From Argyresthia goedartella (lineage: Eukaryota; Arthropoda; Insecta; Lepidoptera; Argyresthiidae), in contig OX463835.1 of NCBI GenBank assembly GCA_949825045.1, forward strand, positions 17,439,201 to 17,503,200: a stretch of DNA of 64,000 nucleotides, read 5' to 3'. A program made the position numbers and the translations under genes. Shown piece by piece: positions 1 to 12,040 of this stretch. The notes below the pieces were generated by a model, which was not told the DNA's origin, searched no databases, and saw nothing but the letters and a program-made list of their open reading frames with translations. How positions within the stretch are numbered: position 1 is the first letter of the stretch; each line of letters begins with the position of its first letter.

Positions 1-600
1 AAAGGAGATGTTTTTATATACATATTTTCTGCTTTTTGTCGTGGTTGGCGTAGTTTGGGGTAATCACAAACACTTTACGCCAGAGCAGGGGGGTCTCACT
101 CAGTGGTTTAGGTACGTTTGGCTAGCCGACCCGCAGCCTTATGGCGTAAGTCGTCTGAGCTATGAACTTCATATAGACTTTTACGTTTGACACCTTGCAC
201 CAGCTTCATCTGTCAAATTGGTATCACGCAAGTAGCATCATAATGGAGGCCAAACCCAAGCTCATTGAATGAAGCCTAGAAGCCTTCGGTGATACCCCGC
301 AATCGATGATATTGTATGAGCATGAGATGAACCATAGACACACGCTATGAACTTCAGAGAGTTACGCCATAAGGCTGCGGGAGTTCGGGATTTCACTTAG
401 GTTTCCCCTAGATTGGCTCGCAGTCGCATCGCGAGATGTCAGAGTAAAAGAAGCTCTCAGGCGAAGTGATTCGGCGCAATCTAGCCTGCACGGGCGGGTA
501 ACCGATTTCGTAGGTGTTTAGCGATTATTCAACGTAGCGCAGGTGCAAGCTACATTACGCTTTATTGCCGCGCTGTGAGAGTTGCTATTTATTTTAGTGT
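1..600. other. Unassigned DNA with a short inverted repeat
   Basis: No gene is recognised. A perfect 19 bp inverted repeat (ccgcagccttatggcgtaa at 131-149, its complement at 362-380) is visible. The 60-codon frame at 8-190 has no recognisable domain and lies across one arm of the inverted repeat, so I do not call it a gene. Confidence 0.4.
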
Positions 601-1483
601 CTTTGAGGAGTGATCTTTCTGTACGTACACGGAAAGAAAAAAAGTCTTAAGCCAAGTATATATTTATTGGTCAAGAATAATGTAGTTTCATATATGGGGG
701 AAACAATATATGGTTGAATTGAGCATTTTATTGTTTTGGATCTAATTCTTGGCCTAACAATTACTTAACTCAACTGAAGAATAAATATTCTCAATAGAAG
801 AAATAACTGACATGTTAATGCAAGACGTACGGAATTCTTAGGTTTCAAGATATCTTATTTTCTTGATAAGAGTCCAACTAAGTACTTCACGGTAGCATTT
901 TTTAGTTTCAGTTTAAGGCAGAGCGGTCTTCAATGAATAGTAAATAATTTTATAACAAAATTTGGTTGTCTTTTTTCAAAGAAAAGTACGTCTTAAATAG
1001 AAAATATGAAATAGTTAGTGCAGGAAACTTTTGTTTTAGGTTAATAAAGCCATATTCTTTAGCCAAAATATCGTCGGTTCATACAAAGAATCCAATGTTT
1101 TCTTTGAGGTTTTATGCATTCTTAGTTGAAATAGAGGTGCTTTAAAACTAAGAACAAATGTACCTCGCATCAAGTTTATTTTTATTTTAGGTAATGATAA
1201 TATCTGCATTTGAATTGAGAATGCATATTTTAATGTAATAATATTGATAATCTTCATTTGAGAAACTAGTCATTTCATGCTAAAACCAAATTTTTCTTGG
1301 CTAAATAATTTCTATGCATTCTGTGAAGAAAACAATTAGCTTGTTGCGAGTCCTAAATTCGTTATGGTTAAATGTGCTATTTGCGTAACTTAAGTAACTG
1401 AAAGTTTCACACAGAGACCAGATTTATCTTAGGAGAAGATTTGCAGATTCATCCATTGAAAATGACTTATTCTAAAACGGAAA

Positions 1484-1975
1484 TCTTAGAGCAAGTATTT
1501 ATTTTCTTAAGTTAAATAATTTACTAGTTCGACTCAAGAGAATTGTTTCTTTAGTCAATTCAATTTATTTTCTTGGGTTGATATAAGTATTCTTTATGTG
1601 ACAAAACGGAAATTTCAAACTAAATTTATATTGTTCTCGAGTCAATAATATCTATGTATTCTTTAAAGAATATATTAAGCTTAGAGCAAGTATTTATTTT
1701 CTTATGGTGAAGTAATTTACTGTTTCGACTCGAGATATTTGTTTCTTTAGTCAATTCAAATATTTTTTTGGTTAATTAATAAGGAGTTTAATACTTAGAC
1801 CAGATTGTTCTCGAGTCAATAATATCTATGCATTCTCTAAAGAATATAGTAAGCTTAAAGCAAGTCTTTATTTTCTTATGGTAAAATAATTTACTGTTTC
1901 GACTCGAGAGAATAGTTTTAGTCAATTCAATTTATCTTCTTAGTGTAAGTAATTAGGAGTTTAATACCAAGATTA
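1484..1975. repeat. AT-rich tandem repeat, about 170-195 bp units
   Basis: The phrase gcaagtatttattttctta, with small changes, recurs near 1492, 1687 and 1859. Each time it is followed by a 'ttactgtttcgactcgag' block and a 'tttagtcaattcaat' block. This gives two to three diverged head-to-tail units. The flanking DNA from about 600 to 1480 and 1975 to 2140 has the same AT-rich 'tcttgag/ctcaag' texture without clear periodicity. No coding sequence is seen. Confidence 0.6.
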
Positions 1976-2302
1976 TATTTATCTTAAATGAAAATTTTTA
2001 GATATCTCAGTTTAAAATGACATTATCTTTGCTCAAGTATCGAGATTTTAATTGAGAATGCTTTTATTAGCATGAACATATTAATTTACTTAATTTGAAA
2101 ATTAGAAAGTGTCAATACAAGAATATTTTAGGGCCCTTTTGATAGGACCTTTCCACGCGGCGGGGCGCCGCAATAAGAGCGACGCCGCCGCAGCTGTTCG
2201 AGGTCCCCTTTACATTAGTATCACAAGATACTAATGCAAAGGTTGATGATTGCTTTCACACGAGCGCCGGCGTATTGACACCTAGGGATTTTCAAAATTA
2301 AG

Positions 2303-2435
2303 TACAATCAGCATCAGATATATACATATGAGTACGTAAGCTACTCAAATACATCTACACTTTCTGTTTTTGGTTGTTTATGATGGTATATCTATTTGTA
2401 GCTTGCGTGCTCATCTAGTTCCGATGCTGACTGTA
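2303..2435. mobile_element. Foldback MITE, family M1, copy 1
   Basis: Begins tacaatcagcatcagatata and ends in its near complement (gatgctgactgta), with arms of about 50 bp including 'gctactcaa' against 'ttgtagc'. There is no coding capacity. The second, larger copy at 3177-3410 has the same ends, and both are bounded by TA, which suits a TA-targeting DNA transposon. Confidence 0.75.
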
Positions 2436-2736
2436 CATAAGTCAAGTAGTATGTTTATAGTAAAAAATATTCCCAATTTAAATCTTAAATACATGAGCTA
2501 AGCAAATGTCATTTTTAACTTAAAAATCCATAACCTTAGTTAGTTACTCCAATTCCAACTTCTATTAAATCTGGTCTTGGTTGAGGCAGTATCTGAAATT
2601 AAAGTAAGGAGTATTTTATTGCACATTTATTCAGGTAAATATAATTGCACTTATACTAACACTCAAAAATCACATTACATAACAGGATAAAAAACAGAGC
2701 GCGGCCACTCCTTTTCACACAAATCGTGATATTTAT

Positions 2737-3000
2737 GGGTGTAACAGAAAGGTGTAGTCATATTTTAGGGTAGCGGCTGTTATGGACATTATTCTGAAAA
2801 ACTTTCATTAAGAAACCGATTTTATCAGAGCATCTTTATTTTTCACTTCTCCATACAAATCAGCTGATCGCTGGGACCAGATATGGAGATGTGAAAATTA
2901 AAATTGCTCTGATGAAATCGGTTTCATAGTGAAAGTTGTTCAGAATGATGTCCCTGACCAGCAGCCCCCTAAAATATGGCTACACCTTTCTATCACACCC
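2737..3000. mobile_element. Foldback MITE, family M2, copy 1
   Basis: The first 60 bases (gggtgtaacagaaaggtgta...) are closely complementary to the last 60 (...tacacctttctatcacaccc), and the whole 264 bp can fold on itself. No reading frame. A second, shorter copy lies at 15894-16104, just upstream of the RLE retrotransposon frame. Confidence 0.85.
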
Positions 3001-3176
3001 TGTATGTGGCAACTACATGTCATCATCATCATACAGTAATAAATTCAGGCACTTAATTGCAATATTTTCAAGATACAAACGTTTCCATTATTAATATTAG
3101 GTCATTATAATTAACATTTTAAATTGGAATATAGAAATAAATCACAATAATTAGCTTAAGTAAAATCTTTGCATTA

Positions 3177-3410
3177 TACAGTCAGCATCAGATATATGTG
3201 AGCATGCAAGCTACTCAAGTAGATCTACACATCTTATACAGTCAGAAATATATATACATCAGCCAAAGTGTCAACATTATGTCCACACCCATGTTAACAC
3301 AGAGGGTGTTCACATAATTGTGACACGTTGTTTGTGTAGATATTTCTGGTTGGTTAGGATGTGTAGATCTATTTGAGTAGCTTGCGCACATATATCTGAT
3401 GCTGACTGTA
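3177..3410. mobile_element. Foldback MITE, family M1, copy 2
   Basis: Starts tacagtcagcatcagatata and ends tatatctgatgctgactgta, a near-perfect terminal inverted repeat that continues for about 50 bp ('gctactcaagtagatctaca' against 'tgtagatctatttgagtagc'). The middle is longer than in copy 1. TA at both edges. Confidence 0.85.
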
Positions 3411-3976
3411 CATTTTGTTTCAACTTTTGCGTTGAGCCCATGCAGTAATTAACATTTTAAATCAACATACATACATAGTTTGACACCCTTGATGAATCAT
3501 ATATGGCGCCAAACAACAACAATCATGCGATGAAATGACTTCTACAACATCCGTTTCATCTACAACATTAGCCATGTATTGTAAAGAATAACTCAGCTTT
3601 TTAAAATTGTACATAATAAAACAACTTTTTTGCTATATTTATTAATCAACACGAGTTTGATTTTGTAAAAAACGGGCATATCTTCTTCAAACTTACCCAA
3701 AACAACATTCATTTTAGAATAGTTGTAACCATTAATGTCAACATAATCAAAAACATCTATATCGTAAAGTTCGAAGAGTTATCGTCATGTTTTATTTTTT
3801 TACCGTTATTTATGCGATTTATAAGTCCATTACGCAACATTTGGAAATTGTCAATTGATGTCTAGTAGCAAGTGTCAGTGGCAAGTTTTTACGATTAGCC
3901 ATTATTGTGGTTTTTTTTACTCCCTATGTTTTGCTTCGAACTTGAATGCACTTGCTAGTATGAGAGGCCCCAGCTT
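3411..3976. other. Unassigned AT-rich DNA
   Basis: No gene, repeat copy or secondary structure stands out in this 570 bp. Confidence 0.4.
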
Positions 3977-4192
3977 TTAAATTATTCCTGGATAATGAAG
4001 AAGTAAGTGATGTTTCGGTTTTAAAGAGCAATTGAATGTTTCAAATAAATTTTCCATATAACTTTCAAGTAAGTTCTTTAAGTAGTCTAGTAACTCTGAT
4101 GTAAACGTCTGCGATGTTAACATTTCTGTTATTTCTAGTAATGTCAAATAAAGGCACCAAATTGGATCATTCTCCGGAATGAATTCTCCCAC
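3977..4192 (-). pseudogene. Exon-like fragment of an uncharacterised metazoan protein (LKPKHHLLLHYP motif)
   Basis: The minus strand reads IPENDPIW near the start, then SELLDYLKNLLESYMENLFE and LKPKHHLLLHYPGII. This matches my memory of a large uncharacterised animal protein family, often associated with C2H2 zinc fingers or transposons, that has an 'LKPKxHxLxHYP' segment. Only about 70 codons are present and no surrounding exon joins convincingly. Together with the exon-like pieces at 4525-4725 and 6063-6233 it may be the remains of one gene or of a captured transposon gene. No function can be given. Confidence 0.4.
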
Positions 4193-4524
4193 TAAGTATC
4201 TAAATAATCAGTAATATTATGAGCGTAACGCAAATGAACAAAACATGATTGAAATTGTTCATATGCATTACACACTTAGGACACCTCAACATTTTTGCGT
4301 TTTATTAGATAATAGTTTCAGCCCCGCAGAATGGTATACGCGTAACGTCAAGGCGTCCAACAGTGTCATGAACGTTATGCATTCAGTAACAAGGGCCATC
4401 AAAGATCCGTCGAATGTATGGAACTGTCAAGCGCATTCTACGGGGCTTATATTCTGCTAAGTACCTACAACCACAGCTAAACTTTAGCTTTATGTAATAT
4501 ATCTGTAATGTATGTCACTACCTT

Positions 4525-4725
4525 GTCATATTTTGTTTCGAATCCGTAAACGCACCTTTGCACCAGTAAGTAACTGTATTTAACTTTGTCGATGACCAAA
4601 TAATATTTACGCGTGTCCTCATCACCATTAGAACCACAGCTAATCAGGTACGGTTGTAATGTTTGCTTTACACCTCGTGACTTTGTTTGTAAATCTTCAA
4701 TTTTTGTATCAATATCTCCGATTTT
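4525..4725 (-). pseudogene. Exon-like fragment (LQPYLISCG ... YYLVIDKVKYSY)
   Basis: On the minus strand a good splice acceptor (cttgtttcag) ends at 4726. The open frame after it contains TLQPYLISCGSNGDED and KYYLVIDKVKYSYLLVQRC. This resembles the 'lQPYli.. yyvvid' segment of uncharacterised metazoan proteins. The downstream edge is uncertain; a possible donor, aag/gtagtg, lies near 4525. It has the same orientation as the pieces at 3977 and 6063. Family membership is from memory and function is unknown. Confidence 0.35.
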
Positions 4726-4880
4726 CTGAAACAAGTTTTTTTTTTTAATTGAAATGAACATAACCAGACTGAACGAGAGTAGTCGCAACTAGGAGTAAGC
4801 GTTTAAAAATGAGCGTAGCTTCCTATAGGTAATAATATACTAAATTATTAAAAAAAAACTGACTGCTTTAGGAAAATAGT

Positions 4881-5160
4881 AAGGGTATGTTTTCGAAACG
4901 CCAGCTTCATGTCGCCGAGCGCGACTTCAGGGGCGAGGCTGAGACCGAGAGCGCAGTAATGACGCGAGTGAGCGTGACAGCGTCTACATGACAGCTTGGG
5001 AATGGCAGTCGCTTCGTGAAGCCCGACGCGACTGCAATTCCCATGCTGTCATCTAGGTACGCTGTTGCGCTCACTCGCGTCATGACTGCGCTCCGTCTCT
5101 GCCTCGCACGTGCAATCGCGCTCGGCGACATGAAGCTGGGGTTTCCAAAACATACCTTAA
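4881..5160. mobile_element. GC-rich foldback element, family M3
   Basis: A 280 bp imperfect palindrome. The left end, agggtatgttttcgaaacgc, pairs with the right end, gtttccaaaacatacctt; further in, 'cagcttcatgtcgccgagcg' pairs with 'cgctcggcgacatgaagctg'. The complementarity runs nearly to the middle. The 74-codon frame at 4907-5131 only reflects GC-rich hairpin arms. Confidence 0.85.
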
Positions 5161-5789
5161 GAAGCTAAGTAGTAGACAAAAGCTCTGGGCTTGTGTTGGT
5201 TCGTTTTGAAACATTTACTCCGAATGCCACTACTCTCGTTCAACCTGCATTATGCCTCAAAAGCTCCTTATGGATGAGGTAGAAACGTATTTAAAAATTA
5301 ACACTTACATCAACAACAACAACGAAATGTTTTTCAGTCTTCCTCTTGGAAGAATTAAGTGACAAAGCAGCTTAATTTGTCCGGCACATTTTTGTCTGCA
5401 AAACAAAACTTTTATAATCCCAAAAGTTATAGCAAATAATGTAATACCTAGTAATAGTATTTTATTAAAAGTAATAGTAAATTACCAGTTCAAGTCTGAG
5501 ATTTAATAACTTAATATATCTAACCCACCAATTAGGCTATGCTATGACTGTGACTCACCATACTATTATGTCATCCACCATCATCGGGCTGCTCGACAAA
5601 TTTCAAATTTTATGCTTATTATGGTATTTATAAATGAATGCCATTTAGTATAAAAATTCATAGAATTTTTCTTATACTTTTGTTTAAAATCCAGGTTGAT
5701 CTGAAACAATAAACAGTTATAAAGACGAACTATTACGAAGTGCACTAAAATTAGACAAGCAATGTTATTATGTACTTTACTAAGATAAC

Positions 5790-6036
5790 ACACGGTTATA
5801 TGCATAACCAAATACTAAGCTAAAAGGGACTCATCAATATGAAAAACGTTTACGGTGCCGGCAACCCTAAAATTGCAAAATAAAAATACTTTCCCACACA
5901 TTTTACCGAGGCTCTTTGATATTTTTGTATGGGATAGCTGTTTTTTTTCACGACTCCGGGACGGGCCCCATAATAAAAGTTGATAATTACAATGACCTCC
6001 TTTCGTCTTTGTGTGGGTTATGCGCATAACCCTGTA
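5790..6036. mobile_element. MITE, family M4, copy 1
   Basis: Bounded by inverted ends of the form acggttatatgcataac and gttatgcgcataaccctgta. Each end is itself a small palindrome (gttatgcgcataac). The interior shares blocks with copy 2 at 6562-6827 ('tcaatatgaa', a 'ccatacaa/tttgtatggg' segment, 'ttcata.tgatgag'). TA flanks fit Tc1/mariner or PIF-like insertion. Non-coding. Confidence 0.75.
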
Positions 6037-6062
6037 TAGTATTGAATTAATTAATTACTTAC

Positions 6063-6233
6063 CAATACCTCACCCCTTGGGTTATTAAGAATGTTCCATT
6101 ACGCTACAAATTCCGCCACACTTTCTTTCGTAGATTGCTCCCTGAGAGGATGGGTTGATAACCAATAATATATTACTTGATCCCAAGGTTCTGTATTGTT
6201 TTTTAAGAACGCGATTTTGTGTTCTTTTTTTTT
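6063..6233 (-). pseudogene. Exon-like fragment with in-frame stop (EPWDQVIYYWLSTHPLRE)
   Basis: The acceptor attgcag ends at 6234, and the donor attg/gtaagt starts at 6062. Between them the minus strand reads KIAFLKNNTEPWDQVIYYWL, then STHPLREQSTKESVAEFVA, a TAA stop, and WNILNNPRGEVL. The spacing 'W..v..yW..T...R' followed by 'eW..L..P.G..L' is like a segment of uncharacterised metazoan zinc-finger or SAM proteins. One stop codon inside an otherwise well-spliced exon suggests a decayed gene. Low certainty on the family. Confidence 0.4.
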
Positions 6234-6561
6234 CTGCAATACACATAAAATATTAACATGTGTGTAATGCTAGAGTGCATCTTAAGATGCTTTAAGAAAT
6301 CGTGAAAGAGAAATAGGCAACAGGTTAAGAAAGAGAAACAGTTTAGGTACATTGTGAGAGAGTGATGAATATGCTATTACGACGACGCTGACGCTGGTTG
6401 ATAATGAAGCGGACTACAGTATGATGATAATGAACTATGAATTAAATTATTATTACAATAACTACTATCTACTACTACTACTTCAGCAGCTGCTTAGGTC
6501 ATACAGGTCATTTGCCTCATGGGAAGTGGTGGGATGAAACATCATTTCATCAAACATCTGA

Positions 6562-6827
6562 TACAGGGTTATACGCATAACCTATGCTAAGCCGAAAGGG
6601 GGTTAATGTCCTGATCAATATGAACAACTTTTACTATGGGGGTAGCCACAAAATCGCGTAAAAAACAATTGTACCATACAAACAAAAATATTGCGCCACC
6701 TCAAAATGTATATGAGAGCCGATATTTATTTTGTGATTTCAGAGTTGCCGAAATAGTAAAATTAGTTCATATTGATGAGTACAATCACCCACTTACGGTT
6801 ACCATAGATTATGCGTATAACCCTGTA
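6562..6827. mobile_element. MITE, family M4, copy 2
   Basis: Ends tacagggttatacgcataac and ttatgcgtataaccctgta form a clean terminal inverted repeat. About 266 bp, homologous to copy 1 at 5790-6036. The 73-codon frame at 6636-6857 crosses the right end and is not a gene. Confidence 0.8.
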
Positions 6828-7449
6828 CTAGAACTACTTTTACTAAACTATACCTAAATTCTCCTCAGCCGAGTCGTCTGCTGCGATCTAAACATTTAAA
6901 TTATATTTAACCGGTGAAAGACCGCCTATGTAAATTATTAGGTACTTACTTTTGATCTGACATAACGACGCGCGATGGTATAATACGCTACCCAATTGAA
7001 GCTGAACAGTTCAATCAAAATGTAGCACTGCAACGCTAACAGTAGGTATCTCACGGACACAACACCACACTCTTTACTGATGCATACGCACGCCCAGGGA
7101 AACAGACTTAAAATAAAGCAGGGAAATATGTCTGCGCATGGCGCAATTCGCAACTTTCGCAAGCGCCGGTGAATGATTGACAGAAAGAAAAGGCCGGGTC
7201 ACATCACGGCGCGTGCCCAGAAAGTTGCCAGTATCTACTTCAGACATTACCCCATAAAATTTAAATATGGAATGAATTTATTACGATATCATAAACCATA
7301 TATGCAGTGTCAAAATATCATTTTATTCTTAGGATGAAAAGGAAAAGGGTCACGGTCCTTACAAAATTTTCCCAAGCAAGACACGAACAAGACCTAACCT
7401 AGAGTTTTCGTTAAGAGCAACTAAAATATATAGCTGTTTTATATAGGTA
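6828..7449. other. Unassigned DNA
   Basis: No recognisable gene or repeat. The short minus-strand frame at 6938-7162 shows no domain. Confidence 0.35.
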
Positions 7450-7605
7450 TCCGAAATCAGTAAGAACAACAAAAAATACTTAAAACATAAACGAAAGTAC
7501 ACAAAACATAAAAAGAACTTTGGTGATCAAGTATCCAAACACAATTTGGTGGTCGCTTACTAATTCTGACGGTCGTTTCGAATTTATTGGTAGTAAAATA
7601 GGTGC
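7450..7605. repeat. Fragment of composite repeat M11/H
   Basis: Contains 'taagaacaacaaaaaatact', 'aaaacataaa', 'tggtgatca', 'ccaaacacaatttggtggtc', then 'cggtcgtttcgaatttattg' and 'gtaaaataggtgcgta'. The same ordered blocks occur on the opposite strand at 52680-52800 and 53205-53460 and on the same strand at 57420-57490, so this is a dispersed repeat piece. Confidence 0.65.
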
Positions 7606-8335
7606 GTACATACAACAAACAAAGAATTTATAATTACTTCAGGCACAGCACAAATATTTCGATAGCACCCACTTTGACAGCAATCGACAAATTACATATA
7701 TTACTTTTTAAAGAAAGTTGCAAGTTGAAGAAAATAGTTTCATAGGATTTCCGCAACATGGCGATGTTTTTATTTTGGCTTTCAATTAAACTACTAGAGG
7801 GTTCACGCAACCCGAAGCATTAATTCTGTGAACATCTAAGTGGTCCAACCGATTCCGGTCACGGCAACCGCTTCATGAGCTATGAACTCGCTCGTGTGCT
7901 CGCATGTGGCTTGTGTAGCCAATCTTCCTTGTGTCTGTGAATATAACAGCTACTTTTTACATTACATACGTATCCCTCAAAAGTCGGTGTTTTATTTTTG
8001 AAATGGCAATAATAATCTATGCTTGCAGATGTGTGTGAAGATTAAGCATCTATCAAGAAACACGAACTTGCTTTAAGACAACGTTTTTTCTTGATTTAAA
8101 AATGTCATTCTTTGATTTGAACGTCAAGAAACGCGACCTTGAATTAAAACAACGTTATTCTCGGATGAAATGTTGGTTGACTTGTTGTGGGTGTCGTACC
8201 TTTTTTCTATGGACCTAGGGTACCTTCGTTGACGACAGGTTCGGATGGAAATATTTTAGTGATTTTAGTGAGATTACCAAAAAGTTACACGGCAAAATAA
8301 AAATAATTTTCACCTCTTTTCACCTCTTCACACAA

Positions 8336-9046
8336 ATACCATCAGCGGCCGAGATGGCCCAGATGCTGATTGCAAGATTTTACACAAACTAAGCATTACC
8401 TAAGTAGGGGATGTCTTGATGAGGATAGGATATGAGCGACCCCTTTTGCTCAATTAAGTGGATATTTAGGGAAGAACTTAAGTTCTTACCGTCTGTTCTT
8501 ACAAACAGTTTGATCGATAAATCGAGTGTCGGCGAAGTGCATTGAGCTCTTAAGAACGTATGCCAGTATGGAGTTTTAAGTCAATCCAAGAGTTAAGTAA
8601 AACATGAGTTTTTCGATGTTAGGTTTGTAGTGATGTATTTTAAGGGTTTTTATTGATTGTTGGTCTACTTCGATTACAAAACATGTTACAAGATGCCACT
8701 TATGGCTACTCAAGTTTCTCAGGCACTACTGTTTACCAGGCAGGGTCTAACTCAATGTTTGGTGGCTGCATTTAATAAATTACCGTGTATAACCCTCAGG
8801 TTTGTGCTCAAGAGGTGTCAAGGGACTTTATGTGGAGACCAATTGGTACCAGAGTTAGAGTTAGTTCCATTATGACACAAATTCTTAAGAAAAGACGTTA
8901 AGGACTTACGTTTTTCCCTAAATATCATCTTAAATAAACAAAAGAGGTCTCTTATATTATATCCTCATCAAAACACCCCTTAAAGCTCAGTTTGTGTAAA
9001 ATCTTGCGATCACCATCTGGGCCACCTTTACTGCCGCTGAGTGTAT
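8336..9046. mobile_element. Long foldback element, family M5
   Basis: The left arm (from about 8340: 'cagcgg..gag.tggcccagatg', 'gcaagattttacacaaact', 'gatgaggata') is the complement of the right arm ending at 9046 ('tatcctcatcaaaacacccc', 'agtttgtgtaaaatcttgcg', 'catctgggccacc', 'ctgccgctgag'). The arms are about 150-200 bp with a middle of about 350 bp. The 72-codon frame at 8657-8875 falls in the loop and is unrecognised. Confidence 0.8.
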
Positions 9047-9660
9047 TTTATCGCAATAAAAATTAAATGAACCTACAGGTACCTAGTCCTATCATCGCTG
9101 GAAACACGGAATCTTTATCACTGGTTTGAAGATTAAATCACATGAGTCGAACTTCTTTGATGAAATCTTCCATCTCTTTTTTAATGAGGATTATGTACCT
9201 ATAATGTGTTTGACCTGTAAGTATGTTTGTCTTTCCTGTGCTACTTGTAACTAATGAACGGCTCCAAGGATTATGATAAATGATACATCATTCGATTTGT
9301 CTTGATGACGCGAGTGTCTCAAAGTACATACAAATAAAAAATGGTGGATTTTATGTGCGGGGGTTTGTTTTTTTCAAGACCCTCGAATGGGTATCAAAAT
9401 AAAGGGCTGTCATTTATTCTATTCCTATGTCTTTATCGCAGTAGGTATGCATTTTCTAGTTTTGATGTATCGAAGTATCTACCCGTACCTAGTACATACA
9501 TTTATCATCGAACCGGAAGGTGGCCATGGGAACTCTGTAATAAAACAATGCAAACCCATCGAGTTCGGTCTCGTTAGATTTGTCTTGACGAATACTCTGG
9601 TCCTACATAGTGTCCAGGGTCCTATAATGGAGCTGTAAGTTGACCATGAACACTCTGTAA
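9047..9660. other. Unassigned DNA
   Basis: Two overlapping short frames at 9341-9638 share no recognisable domain. No repeat identified. Confidence 0.35.
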
Positions 9661-9669
9661 CTAAGCGAA

Positions 9670-11790
9670 GATTCCTAATTCAAAACTACCATTATTTCTA
9701 AATGAAAGATAATTATTTCTTTAAACTAGAAAAAAAAATACCAATTAAAAACTTGTAATAGCGATAGCGATAGAAACATACTTCGGGTTAAAACCACAAA
9801 TTGTTCCCACAAAACAAACGTGTTTTGTTTGATAACATTTGTCTACCTTAGTTTGTGCTATCGTTATTATTACATCAATACTTATATTTACTTACACAAA
9901 AAGTAAATGGTTTTGAACCAAGCTTAATTTTCTTTAAACAAAACTGAAGGCTCGTCTTCAATTAAAGAATTTTTGAACCTTGATTCGATCATTTACTTGC
10001 TTAAAACAATTAATTCTTGGGTCTTGATCGAAAAACTTGGCTTTTTTATTGATTTTCTCATGAAAAAAGTCTTAACATATTTTTTTTAATCAAGAATATT
10101 TTATATTATACTTTACGATTCTCAATTCAAGGCTACCATTACATTTAAATGGAAAATAATGGTTTCTTAAACCTCGAAATCAAATTTCCATTCAAAAAGT
10201 TGTAAAAGCTCGATAAAAACATTCGGACATTTAGACATTGGGTTAAAACCATAAATTGTTCCCACAAAATAAACGTCTTTTGTTTAAAAACATTTGTTTA
10301 CCTTAGTTTGTGCTTACATCATTCTTACATCAATACTTATATTTACTTACACAAAAAATAAAAGGTCTAGAACCAAGATAAAATTTTCTTCTAACAAAAC
10401 TGAAGGCTCGTCTTCAGTTGAAGAATTTTTTAATCTTGATTCGATCATTTTATTTAGATAAAACAATTCTTTCTTGGGTCTTGATCGAAAAACTTCGCTA
10501 TTCTTATTTTGAAATATATCGATTTTCTCATGAAAACAGTCACTTAAAATATTTTCTTTGATCAAGAATATTTTATTTTCTACTTTTCGATTCTCAATTC
10601 AAGGCTACCATTATTTTTAAAAGGAATATAATTATTTCTTAAACCTCGAAATCAAATCTCCATTCAAAAAGATGTAAATAGCTTTGATAGAAACATTCTG
10701 TCTTTGTGTTAAAACCATAAATTGTTCCAACAAAACAAACGTGTCTTGTTTGAAAACATTTGTCCACCTTAGTTTGAGCTTACATCATTCTTACAATAAT
10801 ACTTATATTTACTTACCCAAAAAGTAAAAGGTCTTGAAACATTACTAAATTTTCTTATAACAAAACTGAAAGCTCGTCTTCAGTTGAATACGTTTTGAAT
10901 CTTGATTCGATTCAATCATTTTACTTGCATAAAACAATTATTTCTGGGTTATTCTTGATCGAAAAACTTGACTATTTTTATTTTGAAATATTTAGATTTT
11001 CTCATGAAAACAGTCACTTAAAATATTTTCTATGATCAAGAATATTTTATTTTCTACTATTCCATTGTCAATTCAAGACTACCATTATTTATAAATGGAA
11101 AATAACTATTTCTCAATCTACGAAAACAAATCTCCATTCAAAAAGTTGTAAATAGCTTGGATAGAAGCATTTTGTCTTTGTGTTAAAATCACAAAATGTC
11201 CAACAAAACAAACGAGTCTTGTTTGAAAATATTTGTTCACCTTAGTTTTTGGTGACATCATTTTACAACAATGCTTATATTTACTTACCCAAAAAGTAAA
11301 AGGTCTTGAAACAAGACTAAATTTTCTTATAACAAAAATGTAGGCTCGTCTGCAGTGGAATAATTTTTAATCTTGATTCGATTCAATAATTTTACTTGTA
11401 TAAAACAATTATTTCTATGGTTGATATTGATCGAAAAACTTGACTAGTTTTATTTTGAAATAATTCGATTTTCTCATGAAAACAGTCACTTATTATTATT
11501 AAAATAAAATATTCTTGATCAACGAAAATATTTTATTTTATGCTATTCGATTCTCAGTTCAAGACTACCATTATTTTTAAAGGAAAATATTTATTTCTTA
11601 TATCTTCAAAAACAAATCTCCATTTCAAAAGTTTTTAAAAGCTTCGATAGAAATATTTTGACTTTGTGTCAAAACCACAAATCGTTCCCACAAAACAAAC
11701 GTATTTTGTTTGAAAACATTTGTCTACCTTAGTTTGTGCTTTCATCATTTTTACATCAATACTTATATACCCTTGCTCAAAAAATAAAAT
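9670..11790. repeat. Tandem array of about 455-486 bp AT-rich units
   Basis: An anchor beginning ttaaaacc and continuing 'acaaattgttcccacaaaac' then 'tttgtctaccttagtttgtg' recurs at 9788, 10243, 10709, 11183 and 11669, spacings of 455, 466, 474 and 486 bp. Between anchors the order of blocks is constant: 'acttatatttacttac', 'aaaggtcttgaa', 'gaaggctcgtcttcag', 'cttgattcgat', 'cttgatcgaaaaactt', 'gattttctcatgaaaa', 'gatcaagaatattttat', 'ttcaaggctaccatta'. There are five units, moderately diverged, and no coding sequence. This looks like a local satellite, not a gene. Confidence 0.85.
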
Positions 11791-12040
11791 AAATTGAACC
11801 AAAGATATACGTTTATGATTAATAAGAAAAGTGTTATTTTCCTCATAAGAATTTAAATTCTTGATTCAACATTATTATTTTCTTTCATAAAACTATTAGT
11901 CTTACAATAAAACGTATTTTTCTTGATCGTAAACATTCTTATTTTCTGATTATGAGAAACGTAAATTATTCAAAAGAAGAAAACAACATTTCAATTCGAG
12001 AAAATATTCTTCAGTGAATATGTTCTTTTTCTATTTTTGT

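Noticed and set aside
4907..5131. 74-codon minus-strand frame
   Set aside because: It is entirely inside the GC-rich M3 hairpin.
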